In this document: positions 35,105-46,953 of the stretch, in pieces
How the letters are laid out: each line of letters opens with the position of its first letter
Position numbering within the stretch: the first letter of the stretch is position 1
NCBI GenBank assembly: GCA_027625915.1
Contig: JANTQA010000032.1
Location: 5,022,001-5,086,000, forward strand
DNA: 64,000 bases
Reading direction: 5' to 3'
From: Anaeramoeba flamelloides
Taxonomy: Eukaryota > Metamonada > Anaeramoebidae
Made by a program: the position numbers and the translations under genes
Notes under the pieces: model-generated
Seen by the model: only the letters and a program-made list of their open reading frames with translations
Told to the model about the DNA's origin: nothing
The model's database searches: none

Positions 35105-35648
35105 AGTGTAAATTACACTCTAGATGTCCTTTTACTTAAATTTCCTCAAAGGAAATTTAAGCGTAAAATCATAGATTTCACGATTGTTCAAGGGAAAGAC
35201 ATACCCATTTTTTTTTATGTTTAAAAAGCAAAAGCCAAAAATTGAAAAGAAAAAAAGGAAAAAAAAAAAAGAAATTTAAAAAGGGTTTATAAGAAGCAAT
35301 TGGTAAAAAATCAAAAAAAAAAAAAAAACCAATGCTATCTTTAATTAAGAACTCCCAAAATCACAGCCATGATACTTTTGGTTGATTTAATAATTTGATA
35401 ATTGATCATGAATGTTCACTTGGGGATCGTTGTTTAATTGTTGTAATTTCTTTTCTTTTTTTTTTTGATCTTATTTGCTTTCAACCTTTGGTCATTTTAG
35501 CCTTTGCTTTTTAGTTTTTATTTTCAAGTTACTCATACTTTTGTGTTTCAGTGTCACAGTATTATAAAGTAACCACTTGATCTTTTTCCTTTGTAACTCT
35601 TCTTCCCAATATAAAGAAGATTCAGCTAGGGGAAAAATGGAAAAAAAT
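35105..35648. repeat. Unclassified repeat R2, full-looking copy
   Basis: It starts with the palindrome GTGTAAATTACAC, then a hairpin CTTAAATTTCCTCAAAGGAA with its partner at 35135-35161. Further on it matches 1-235 and 51468-52022. No open frame is conserved among copies. Confidence 0.65.
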
Positions 35649-38561
35649 AAAAAAGTGATTTTTCTTTTTATTTTTGAAAATATATTTCATCGAACATATT
35701 TTGAAATGGATACCTTAGCTATTTATTCAATCAAAATCAACAATTCACTTTATTTGATATTACCAGTTTATAAATAGAACTGCTTAACAAAGAGAAATTT
35801 TTTATGAAATGTTAAAAAAATTCCCATTTTTTGGAAATATCTGATCACATTAGTTAATATAACATAGAAGATACATTTTTTAAAAACGTAAAATTACTAT
35901 TCTGTATAAAAAAATATCAAATCGATGTCAATTGTAAAAAAGTAATTTTGAAATACGCATTACAAATTATGTTTTTGGAAATTTATTCGAAATTATTTTC
36001 TTTATTTTAAAGAAAAAAATTGTAAAGATCAAATGATCCCAAATAGTTAAAAAAAAGAATCTGACCATTCCCAAAAAAATATATCAAATCGAGTTTAATT
36101 CTTAAAATGTTAGTATCAATTCTCATTTTTTTAAATATTTTTTTTTCTTTTTTTTTTCTTCATTTTAAAACAAAAAACAAGTCCAAAAATTTATATTGAT
36201 TGTTAGAATTAAAATAGAATTCAGAAAATACACATTAAACCGAAATTTAAGCAGGTTAAATTTTTTAAATTTTGTATTTTAATTGTAAGTATTTATAAAA
36301 GTAGTATTTTTGGGATTCTTAAATGCTGATTTATTTTTTCTGTTCATGTGGGATTGGCTTTAGGAAATTAACAATAGTTATTAATCCAATTTAAGGAATT
36401 TTAGGTTCAGATATCTTGATTGATCATTCATAAAAATTAGAAAAAATTAAAAAAAATTTTGAATAAAATATCAATTACAATTTTAAAATTTCCTTGAAAT
36501 ATCAAGGTTTACCTTCAAAAATGATTTGAAATTATTTATATTATTTGGTGGTGAATTCGAAGTTGTATTGGAAATGGAAAAAAAAAGAAAAAAGGGAATA
36601 TTATGTTTTGAAAGACAGATTAAACTTTATTACAAACTTTTTTTTTTTTGATCACTATATTTATTTGAATTACAGAATTCAAAAGTTCACAATTGGTTTA
36701 GATTCATATTTAAATTATCTTTTGAGGTTAGATCTTGAATTAAGGTAAATTATGAAAAATATTAAGTGGTTTTGTTTCTAAAATTTACTTTGATAATCAC
36801 AAATTTTGTGAGATAAAAACTGATTTTTTTTTTTGTAAATTGAAAAAAATGCAATTTTTCATATTTTTTTTTAGGAAAATTTTATTTTAATTTTAATCTT
36901 CGTAATTCTAATTTAAAAGTTATTTAAAGAATCCCATTTCTTTTTTGAATGTTGTTATCAATCCATTTGTATTTTTTTTTAATTTCTATAGTTATTTCGA
37001 TATTTTTTGTATGAGTTAAATGTATGGTTATTGGTAAATGTGAATAACTAGATATTTTTATTATAGTAGTGAAAAAAATACTTGAAAAAAAAAAATCCCA
37101 AAAAGATTTTTAATTAGTAATATTCGGAAAATTGTTAGTCATTATGAATATATTTAAAATCAATTCCTTTTTATAAATAGCCAAATTTTTTTCTGAACTC
37201 AAGTAATAAATCTGCCCAAGGTTCATTAAACTAGGGTACATCTAGATTACTCTTTTAATTTTTTTATATCCTAAAGTTGATCTACTTTTTTTGAAAAACA
37301 ATAAAGTTTTTTAGTTTTTTAGATGAGTTAGGAAAATGCTAATTTTTTTTCTTGTTTTTTGATTAATTGAATGATGTTTTGAACAAGTGTAATTTAATTA
37401 TTCATGATTCTAATAAGTGAGTGAGTTATAATTTAAAAAGTTTGATTCTTATTAAAAAGGATTTGATTTTAAATATTTGCCAATTACACAGAAATTTTCC
37501 TAATATTCACAATTTAAAATCTTGACAAGTATTTTTTTTATTCCTTTTTCAACACAGGGGTTTTTTTCATTAATTTCAATTACCAATCTTAGTATCTACT
37601 GATGTTTCTAAATTGAATTATCTTTCAAATTATCAATGAGATTTAATGAGTGAGGATAAAGGGAAACAGTTTGTGAATTGATTTCAAATTAATTGTGAAA
37701 TAAATATTTTGAATTGAAAAAACAGAGGATTTATTTTTTTATTCTGACTTATTTGAATGAACAAGCAAAAAAAAAGAAATGTTCAAATTCAAACACTGAC
37801 CCAAACGTTATCAACAACTCAAATAGATTTTAAATTGCTGCAAAGTTTATGTTTTAAAAACGGTACGTAAAAATTTTTTCTTTAACATTATTGATACTTC
37901 CTTTCCTATTTTTTTTTTTTTTTTTGTTTGAACAAAAATTAATATCTGCTGAGAATTATTAAGAACATTAATTGTCTTCATAAAACTTTCAAACAAAATT
38001 GATTTACAAACACGAATAGATTTTGAATGATAGTCTAAACAATTTCTTTTTAACAACATTCAAAACCTTGGTAATCTTCACTTTTACGATCCCTTTAATT
38101 CTTTCACAAGTGAATAAATTCTATTCCTCTTAAAGATTTTGACTTCTTTGAGTTATGCTTTGTGGTATTCTTTTCAAAACAGATCTGACAAAAAGAAAAA
38201 GGATCTCAAAATTTTGTAAAAAAGATTTTCCAATCAGAACTACCTAAAGCTGTTTTGTGATGCTCAACAAAGAAACAGGCCATTCTGTCAACTCCTTGAT
38301 TTTTTTTCATACCCAAAAATTGGATTACACTAAAAAGGGATCATATGAAAGAGTACTTCCTTTGATTGAAAATATTCAAATATCAATAAAAAAATTCACC
38401 CGATTATCAATCACAAAAAATGCCAATAAAAGTCTCAAAAGACTCAATTAAAAAAATTCAAATACAAAAAAACAAATCCTCAGGATCTCTTCGGCTAAAA
38501 TGAAATTAACAAAACAAAAATTTGAAAAATCCCAGTGTTCCTAATTCAAAAAAATCAAATA

Positions 38562-39081
38562 CAGCCGTTCCAACCCTACCGTGAAATTTGACAGACTTAG
38601 AAATTGACTTTTTTGTCTCTGTTAAACACAAAAAAAAAAATCTTCTGTTATACGCTATTACAGATTTTATGGTTTGACATAGTTTTTTTTTAAAAATTCT
38701 TATGTGAATCAAACTAGAGAAAAAAATCTTGTTGTTTATTAAACAAATTCAAAAATCCAAGACAAAGATTCCCAAGAATGGAGATCCAATTTAGTAATTT
38801 CTTTAAAATGGTCCTGCCTTTTGATTTTTGGGTGTTTAGAAATTGAAGATCCTGAAAAAAACCTAAAAATTTTTGGAAATTGTTGATCATAGAAAAAGGT
38901 TTGAAGAGAAAAATTCAAATTTAAATTTTTTCTCAATGAGAAATTTTTGCTCTCTTATAAAATTTCACGGTTTGTAATAGGCTATCACACGACCATAAAA
39001 TCCTGTCATAGAAACGAAAGTATGACATAGTAAACGAATTTTGTGTTTATCATAGATTTCACGGTAGGGTTGGAACGGCTG
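38562..39081. mobile_element. TA-flanked MITE with GC-rich TIRs
   Basis: The ends CAGCCGTTCCAACCCTACCG and the reverse complement form near-perfect inverted repeats of about 30 bases, with TA on each side. This is a Tc1/mariner-type arrangement. The interior has no transposase; two minus-strand frames through it have no recognisable domain. Confidence 0.75.
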
Positions 39082-39285
39082 TAACAAAAAAAATCAATTA
39101 ACCGTTTCTTGTTTCTTATTTACAAATGCTTATATTCCTTCAATTTGAAACAAATTGTTTTTTTTGAGCCCATAACCGGTTTCAGTCATTTTAATCTAAT
39201 TTGTAGTTGTTATGTAACTCTCTGTGTTTGAAAAAATAAGGATTTTTTTTTTTTTATTTTGAAGGGAGGAAATCAATTTCTTCTT

Positions 39286-41120
39286 ACAGCCATAATTTCT
39301 AAATTTTTGTTTAGAAATTTTAATAAAGAGTCATAATTTTCTTTATCATTAACCAATGATAAAATAAATAATTAGTCTTTATTTCGAATAATATCAAGAA
39401 TATTATTCTTTAATTACTTATTATTTTTATTTATTTGAATTAATTCCTTAATCCAAATTTTTCGATTTTTTCCATAGAATGGGCAGTCCCATAGAAAATG
39501 ATCGATATCTTCTATTATTTCCTGATTAGAATGATTTTTACATAAGTTGCAGAATTTTGTTTTTAATTTATTTTTATCATAAACATAAGAATATCTGTTT
39601 AGATAATTTGTGAAATTTCTTAATTTTAAAATGGAAGTTGAGCCTACCCATTTTAAATATTTTTTGTCGTTAGGTTTTTTTTAATTTAAGAAATAAACAG
39701 AAAATTTAATAAATTTTCTGTTTATTTCTTAAATTAAAAAAAAACCGCTGTTAGCTTTTCTTGAGTTTTCTGTTTATTTGTGAAGTGTTCTAGGTTTTTT
39801 TTACTTTTCGAAATAAACAGAAAATTTTAATAAATTTTCGGTTTATTTAGAAAACTCAAAAAAACCTAACGAAAATCTATTGATTTTACAAATAAAACAG
39901 AAAACCTCAAGAAAATCGCCGTTAGGTTTTCCAAAATTTAAAAGAATTGAGTTAAATCTTTGATTTTACTCTATTCTTTTGAATTCTGGAAAACCTAGGC
40001 ACTTGACGGCACTTGACGACACAACTATTTGTTGATATTGTTATTGTAATTAATAATTTTTAAATATTCTTGACCTTTCCACCCAGAACTATTTATAATT
40101 AACTTTTGTCTAAAATCATTTAGGTCTACATTTAATAATTTTAAATTTCCTATTTCCCAATTGATATTTTCATCTTTTTTCTTAGAAAATTTTAATTTTT
40201 GTGAAATGTGATCAAACCCAAGTATTTCTAATTTTTTTTTGAGTTTATATCTTCTTTTGTAGATTGGTATTCTGACTTGGTCAAGTTTAGCTTCAGTTTT
40301 ATAAATTATTCTTGGAGAGTGTGGATTTATTTTTAAAAATTTTGTTACTTTTTTATTTATCCAAACATCAATTGAGTCAAAATCTTTTTGATTTAAATTA
40401 AAAATTACAAGTCCATAAAATAATTGGCTAATACATATTGATTTAAACATTTCTATTTACTCCATTGCCGAGTTTTTGTTGGCTAAAAATTTTTTTAATT
40501 TTTTTGAAACTATCTTTTACTTTTTCAAAGTTTTTTTGCAAATGTTTTTCTTTTTCAAGCCAAATTCCTAAATATTTTATTTTAGATAAAGTTTTTGACT
40601 TTAGTGTTTTCTCAGTATTTGGATTCATTCCAAATTCCTGAATAATTTTAAAGATTATAATTAATTTTTTGTCAATTTCTGAAATTGGTCCTTCCATTAT
40701 TAAAATCAAATCATCTGCAAACATCTGAATATGTTTTGCAAGGTGTTTAATTTTTTCAATTAAAAAATGATTGATAAATCCAAATAATAAAGGAAAAAGA
40801 GGGTCTCCTTGATAAACACCTAATCCAACCTTTTTATAATAATTTTTTAGCCATATTTTGATTTTTTCATTTCGAATATATTTATCAAGAGCATAGTGAA
40901 CTAATATATGACTAATCGTATCAAAACATTTTTTGATATCAATTGTAAACACAAAGAATTCTTTATTTTTGTATTCATTTTTGAGTTTCTCTAATTCAAA
41001 AACTAAATTTAATACAGCAATTCTAGTATATAATTTTTTTTTTAAATCCGAATTGAGAATCTGATACTAGACTCCAAGATTCTTCGATTCCTTTATAAAT
41101 AAGTTTAAGAAAAAATCTTG
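39286..41120 (-). mobile_element. LINE, 5'-truncated, reverse transcriptase and zinc finger
   Basis: Reading the minus strand, the reverse transcriptase begins near 41115 (ARFFLKLIYKGIEESW, then SDSQFGFKKK). It continues through TIDIKKCFDTISH, LGVYQGDPLFPLLFG and the catalytic MFADDLILI, in frames ending at 40443. A following frame (40025-40450) covers the thumb-like region. After a block of hairpin modules (39665-40020) comes a C-terminal finger, CNLCKNHSNQEI, DIDHFLWDCPFYGKNRKIW, the CCHC pattern of many LINEs. The tail ends in a short hairpin. No endonuclease domain remains and several breaks are present, so it is a dead 5'-truncated copy. Confidence 0.8.
39665..40020. repeat. Array of ~80-base hairpins inside the LINE
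   Basis: At least three near-perfect inverted repeats of about 75-85 bases lie side by side. Arms begin at GTTAGGTTTT or CTAGGTTTT, contain GAAATAAACAGAAAATT, and mirror it. Spacers read GCACTTGACGGCAC. The block separates two LINE coding pieces that would otherwise adjoin. Confidence 0.65.
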
Positions 41121-41430
41121 CTCTAATGTGTTATTAATTGATAAAAAATAAGGATTTTGAATTATTCATTGAGATAAAAAGAACAATACTGTTGCTAAAA
41201 TAACGCGTATAGACTCAGTAAAACTTGTGTTTCAAAATAAAATCCATGCTTCTTTTTTCTTTAAAAGCTTACCTATACATATTAAATGATCAAAGATATT
41301 CACAATAAACAATAAGTAAATATGGTATTGGTTTCTGAAAGTTCTACCTTTGGAAAGAGAAATAAAGGAAGGATCAAATTAGAATAAATTTCTCAAAGAA
41401 TTCAATTTTTGATCATTTTCATCTTTAAGG

Positions 41431-42185
41431 AATTAGTCTCACCCTAGATTCGTCTATAATCAAAGTATGATGTAATTGGGTTTAAATGATATTAGTTCTG
41501 AATGGTTCAAATAGCTCAAAAAAATTTCTTTATAAATATTATTGAACAATAAATTATTACATTTTTTATTAGTGGATTACAAATAAAAAATTAGTCTTTT
41601 TGGAAATTTTTATAATTCTTTTTCCAAATCTAAAAATAGAAACTCAAATATAGTATTCTGTTATTTAATAATTTAGATTTAGAACTTCCAAAAGTAACTA
41701 TTTTTATTATTTTTTGAATTTCAAAGATTAATTCATTAATCATCAACATGAAAAACCAAAGACTGATTAATTTTCCTTACTTTTTCTGATACAAAGCCAA
41801 TTGTAACATCAATATATTTTCAAGATTTCAGAAATAATTGGCCAAAATAATCTATTTGCTAATAATTTAATTTTTTAAAAAAATTGAATTTTTTAGCACC
41901 TTATCAACATTTAAAGACAAATTTAATAAAGATTTTTTGTGACTTTGTAGTCTGAAAATTGATTGTTCTACCTTTAAATTTGTCTCGAAATACAGATTTT
42001 TGTAAAATTATTGGATTTTTTTACAAATACAAGCGATCATTTTAATATTGATGCTATCAACAAATAGTAATACTTTAGTAATCAAATTTTTAGAGACATT
42101 TGCAACATGTTACACTAATGTGATTTAAACCCAATAACAACTTACTTTAATCTTAGACTTCTCCTTGGTAGACGCTAATCCCTAA
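41431..42185 (+). mobile_element. MITE family H, full-looking copy
   Basis: The left end (GGAATTAGTCTCACC, then AATTGGGTTTAAATGATATTAG in the arm) and the right end are imperfect inverted repeats of about 65 bases. No coding capacity. A truncated copy lies in the kinase's third intron. Confidence 0.6.
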
Positions 42186-43368
42186 AAAAAGATATTCTGA
42201 ATAATAAAGAATCAAATATAAAATATTTTCTCTAAAAAATTGAGTTAATGTTTGAGATTGAAAATTTAAAATAAAAAAAACCAAAAAATTTGGAAAAATT
42301 AAAGAAAAAATTACAAAAAATTTTAAACAAATTCAATTCTTAATTTAAAAATTTCTCAAAATGTCATGGAGTTTACCTTCAAAATATATTTTACTGTAGA
42401 TATACTATTGGGTACTTAATTTGATGTTGTATTAGAACAAGAAGAAAAAAAAAAAAGCACTGCTTTTATTTGAGACACCGATTTTATGATTTGAACGTGT
42501 TAGTTTGACCCTCTGTAATTTGAAAAATAAAAAAAATCTTTGAGATGTAAAAATTTCCACAAGATAAACACTTCGAAACCTAAACGATTTTATTCAAAAT
42601 GATCATTAACAGCGATTTAAATTTGAAATTGAATGCCATTCTTTGGCGCTTTTTTTCTCAAAATGTTATCGATTTTTTATTTTTGATTTTTGGAGAAACA
42701 TGCCCTACAAAACACATCTATTTTTGTTTTTAATTGTATAAGGGGCTGCTCAAAATTACTAAAAAAATTTTTTTTTCCAAAATTTCTTTTTAACCACAAA
42801 GAACAGTACCCTTGATAAGGTGTGCTCTAAAAGAATTCTTCAAACACATTGCAAATCCTATCTTTCTTTCTGGCTCAGGTGTTTACGATCTTTAAAAAAA
42901 AAAGATCAAAATAAATTATTTTTACAAAAAATGTAGTGTTTATTCTATTTCTACCCTTTGTTCTATTGTAAATACCCACAAACCACAAAGTAGTAATATA
43001 AAATAGTATGAGATATTGAGAAATTATTCAATTTGACTGAGTTATTTATCAAAAGATACAAATAACTAATTTAAAAGAAAAACTAATTGGATAAATTCCA
43101 TCTCAGATGTATTTTTACTGAATGTGTTAGTGAGGTTTTAAAGTAGAACAGAACATAAAAACCAAAAAAAAACAACCATTTTTTTTGTAAAAATAATTTA
43201 TTTTGATTTGTGGATAAAAAATCTTATTCATCGTAATCAAATATAAAAGGATGTTTTTTGTAATGAATGTCCCGAGAATTTATTTAGAACATGCCTCCTT
43301 AAGTAAGAGAGAAAAAATTAATTTTAATTTAGATTTTACATTAAAAAATTAGAGGAAAAATGAAATAT

Positions 43369-43901
43369 AAACTAGATTCCAAAAATTTGGACACAGTTTA
43401 AACAGTTGAAAGAACATCATTCCTGTACTTTAAATTCAAATTGGAAAGAATTTTGATTTTACAAACAATTTCATTTTTTGTCTTTTTTGTTTTGCTTTCA
43501 TTTCTTTTTTTGCAGTTACGTAATCTGTTTCGTTAGATCTCGAATTTTTTTTTCAATGATTGATAGAAGGTTAGTGTTGAGTTTGTTAAATTGGAAAATC
43601 AAATACAATTGGTAGATGGTATCTTATCATTTGATCGATCAACAATTGTTGGTGAAATTTCAACAAATTTACCAATACATTTTTTGTTCCGCTCGTTTCA
43701 TTATTTTGGACACACCTGTTTTTATTTTTGAGTTTTAAATTTTTTTCTTTTATTTGAATGAAAATGATTACTTATAAAAACATTAATACCTTGTAACTTA
43801 AATGTAGTTATATATTAGGTTTGGGAAAATACAATAAATTGGGTTTTTTTTTGCCTATTTTTGATTTTGGGTGTGTCCAAATTTTTGGAACGGGGTTTAC
43901 T
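43369..43901. mobile_element. MITE family F, copy F1
   Basis: The ends TTCCAAAAATTTGGACACA and GTGTGTCCAAATTTTTGGAA are inverted, with TA-containing flanks. This fits a Tc1/mariner-derived element without transposase. Confidence 0.65.
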
Positions 43902-43962
43902 TTAATATATATAAAATTGTAAAAAAAAGTCAACAATATCAATTTAAAAAAATTCATGTAAT

Positions 43963-44504
43963 AAACCATTTCCCAGCCAAAGGGAATTAGTTGTGGAGAG
44001 TGAATTACATGTGTTTAAAGGGTTTGTGAATGGATATTTGAAGAAAATTTTATTTTGAAAATTTCAAAATTGAAATCATTTTTTCTCATTTTTAATCATT
44101 TTTTAATATTTTTTCACATTTTTTTTTAACACGTTATTCATTTGTAAATTTTTTTTTTATTGAAAGATCAATACTCACTTGGTAAAAAACGTGTTATTCT
44201 AATGATACTGAAACAGTAAAAATGATTGTTGAGAAATCCTATTTATTTCTATTGGAATTTTATTTGGGATCTTTATTTTAAGATCAAAATAAACCTTGAT
44301 GTTTTTCTCAATAGGACATAAGAATTTGGGGTTTTGAATTTTTTAAGAAAATCTATTCATTTATTAGTTTTACTCCAGACGGATATCACCTATTCTTCAA
44401 TGTGTATTATTCTAATTATTTCTTGTTTTAGTCTTCAAAGTTCAATTATAAAAAATAATAGATATTTGAAAAAAATGTTGGGCAACTTTGACTGAAACAA
44501 AGTT
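43963..44504 (+). mobile_element. Repeat E, copy E3, uninterrupted
   Basis: It starts AAACCATTTCCCAGCCAAAG and ends CAACTTTGACTGAAACAAAG. It carries ACATGTGTTTAAAGGGTTTG like the other copies and no internal insertion. Confidence 0.6.
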
Positions 44505-44729
44505 GATTTAAAAATTCAAAGTATTTTAGAAAATAAACCCCAAATCCAATGCAGTTTTAAGTTTGAATCATCAATATTCAGACTTCTTCAAAGTTGAAAA
44601 AAATCCCTCGTAAATTTTCATTGAAATGTAGATTAGTTACTAAAAAATTCAATTTTTTTTTAAAAAAATTAAACAAATTAACTGTAGAGATTATGTTGAC
44701 AAATTATTTTAGATTGGGAAATATTTCAA

Positions 44730-46090
44730 AAATGCATTCCAAAAAATTGAAAAATACCCAAAATCAAAAATAGGCAAAAAAAAATCCCCAAATTTATTGT
44801 ATTTTTCCAAACCATAATATTAAATCACATTTAAGTTACCCAGTATGGTTATTTTTCTGTGTAATCATTTAAATCCAAATATTAGAAAAAAATATAAAAC
44901 AAAAAAATAAAAATCTTCAGAGTTACCAAAATGATTCCATTTTTGGAATTTTTAGAATCTCAAAAATTACAATTTGGAATCATAATATTAAAAATAATTT
45001 CAATGGAATCAGTTTACATCAACATTTTCAACTAATTAAAGTCCTTTTTAAAGCATTAGTTCCAGTATAAAAGCAAAAAATGGCTATTTTTTTTCTCATT
45101 TTTTTTTTAAATTAACTTTTTTTGGAATATCTTTAAGTGATACTTTTGAACCAAGTATTTGGCTAGGTTTGAATAGTAATCGTTTTTAAATTTCAGGAAA
45201 CCTTTTGTTCATTGGGTTTTTGAAAAAAAATAACAAAAAAAAATGGACATTTTTTGCTTTTATACTGGGACTTGGGCTTTAAGAATAATTTTTCAAAAAA
45301 ATCAAAATTTTTTTATTCTGATACCACGGAATCAAAAAAAGAATTTTTTATTTGGTACCAAAACTCGATTAAAAAAAAAAAGATTATTTTGATTCCATTT
45401 CAAAGTAAAATAATTTTCTTCTCAAAAATAAACTTAAAAACAACAGGGTTGAAGAAAAGGTGATGAAAACTAAAGTGTCACAAGAAGAAAAACCTCAAAT
45501 ATTATTTTTTTGAGAAATATTAAATTCTTTTTAATAATTTTGAAAATAAAAAAAATATATATTAATTATTAAATTTTGGGAATGATGGGATTCGATGAAA
45601 AATCGAATGTAAACAAGAAATAAATTGAGACTAATCATTGGAATAAAAAAGAATTATTTGATACACTGAAGTCAAAAAAAGAATTATTTGAGGTTATTTT
45701 CGAAAAAGAATCAAAATGTGAACTCTGAAAATCTTTTTGTACAAAATGACATAACGATCTGAACAAAAAATTGTCTTGTTAAATTTGTTAAAATTTAATC
45801 AACAATTATTGATCGATCAAATGATTAGATATCATCAACTAATTGTCTGTGATTTTTCTATTTAACAAACCCAACATTAACCTTCTATCAAATATTGAAA
45901 AAAAAATTTCAGATCTAACAAAACAGATCAAATAACTGCAAAAAAGGAAAATGAAAACAAAACAAAAAAAAACAAAAAGACAAAAAAATAGTTTGTAAAA
46001 TCAAAATGATTTCCAAATTGAATGTAAATTTTGAGTATTGTTATTCTTTCAATTGTTTAAACTGTGTCCAAAATTTTGGAATTTAGTTTA
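44730..46090. mobile_element. MITE family F, copy F3, split by element G
   Basis: The left part (44730-44915) and right part (45733-46090) match the halves of F1 and F2. The right part shares CAACAATTATTGATCGATC and ends TGTGTCCAAAATTTTGGAA. The middle is a separate fold-back element. Confidence 0.6.
44914..45732. mobile_element. Fold-back element G nested in F3
   Basis: The ends TTCAGAGTT and AACTCTGAA are inverted. Inner arms CCAGTATAAAAGC and GCTTTTATACTGG (about 45070 and 45255) also mirror each other. AATC on both sides may be a target duplication. A 69-codon frame inside (45254-45463) is part of the palindrome and not called a gene. Confidence 0.55.
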
Positions 46091-46953
46091 GTTGATATTA
46101 TTTCAACATTTGCTTTATGAAAAAGGAAATTAAAATTATCATTCTTTCGGTTTTTCTGTTGATAATTATTCAGTAAATCTTGAAAAATATAATAATCAAA
46201 AAATAGTTACTTTTGAACATTTCTAAATGTTAATTTTTAAATATTGGAATGATTATTATTTTGAGTTTATAACTTTAGTTTTGAAAAGGTACTTAAAAGT
46301 AAAAAATTGACAATTTTAATTGTGATCATTAGCTGAAAATTTAATAATTTATTGTGTAATAATATTTATCAGAGATTTTTTAGCGGTATTTGAATAATCT
46401 TTTTTATATACAATATACCAAATTACAACATACTTTAATTACAAACAAATCTATGGTGGGATTTAATTCCTTAATTAATTCAAAATTTTAAATTTGGATC
46501 AAGTTGTTTTAAAAAAATACTGACTGGAAGTTTTATCATTGGTACTTCGAACTGGTTAATTCAACCATTTAGCATTGTTTGGGTTACACGTGATAAAACA
46601 CTAAGTCATCACTTTTTTAAAACAGTTGTAGGTATTTTATATTTTATTTATCGAAATCACCTCTAAAAAAAAAATAATATCATGAAAATTTTAAATGAAA
46701 ATTACAAAGCTAAAGTAACTGTAATTGTTTTGTTCTAATTAAAACTTGATTTGGTATGATTACATTTCTAATATCTAATTATTCTTATTAAAAAAAAAAA
46801 GATTTTTTTTTTCTTGAATAGACGATAAATATATTCAATTCCCTGAAAAATGAACGATCGAACTTTAATAAAATAAAAAACTTTTTTTTAAAAGGCAATA
46901 TAAAATTTTTAATTTTTTTGATTTAAAATTATTATTTAATTATGAATATTTAG

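Larger units (their letters stand above)
34600..46952. other. Gene-free 12.3 kb of repeats
   Basis: No host gene was recognised between the BTB and TBC coding exons. It contains repeat R2 (35105-35648), a TA-flanked MITE (38562-39081), the LINE (39286-41120), element H (41431-42185) and elements F, E and G (43369-46090). 35650-38500 and 42190-43360 are AT-rich with nothing recognised. The missing 5' exon of the TBC gene may lie here. Confidence 0.5.

Noticed and set aside
45254-45463. 69-codon frame as a gene
   Set aside because: It lies in one arm of the fold-back element G, with composition explained by the palindrome.
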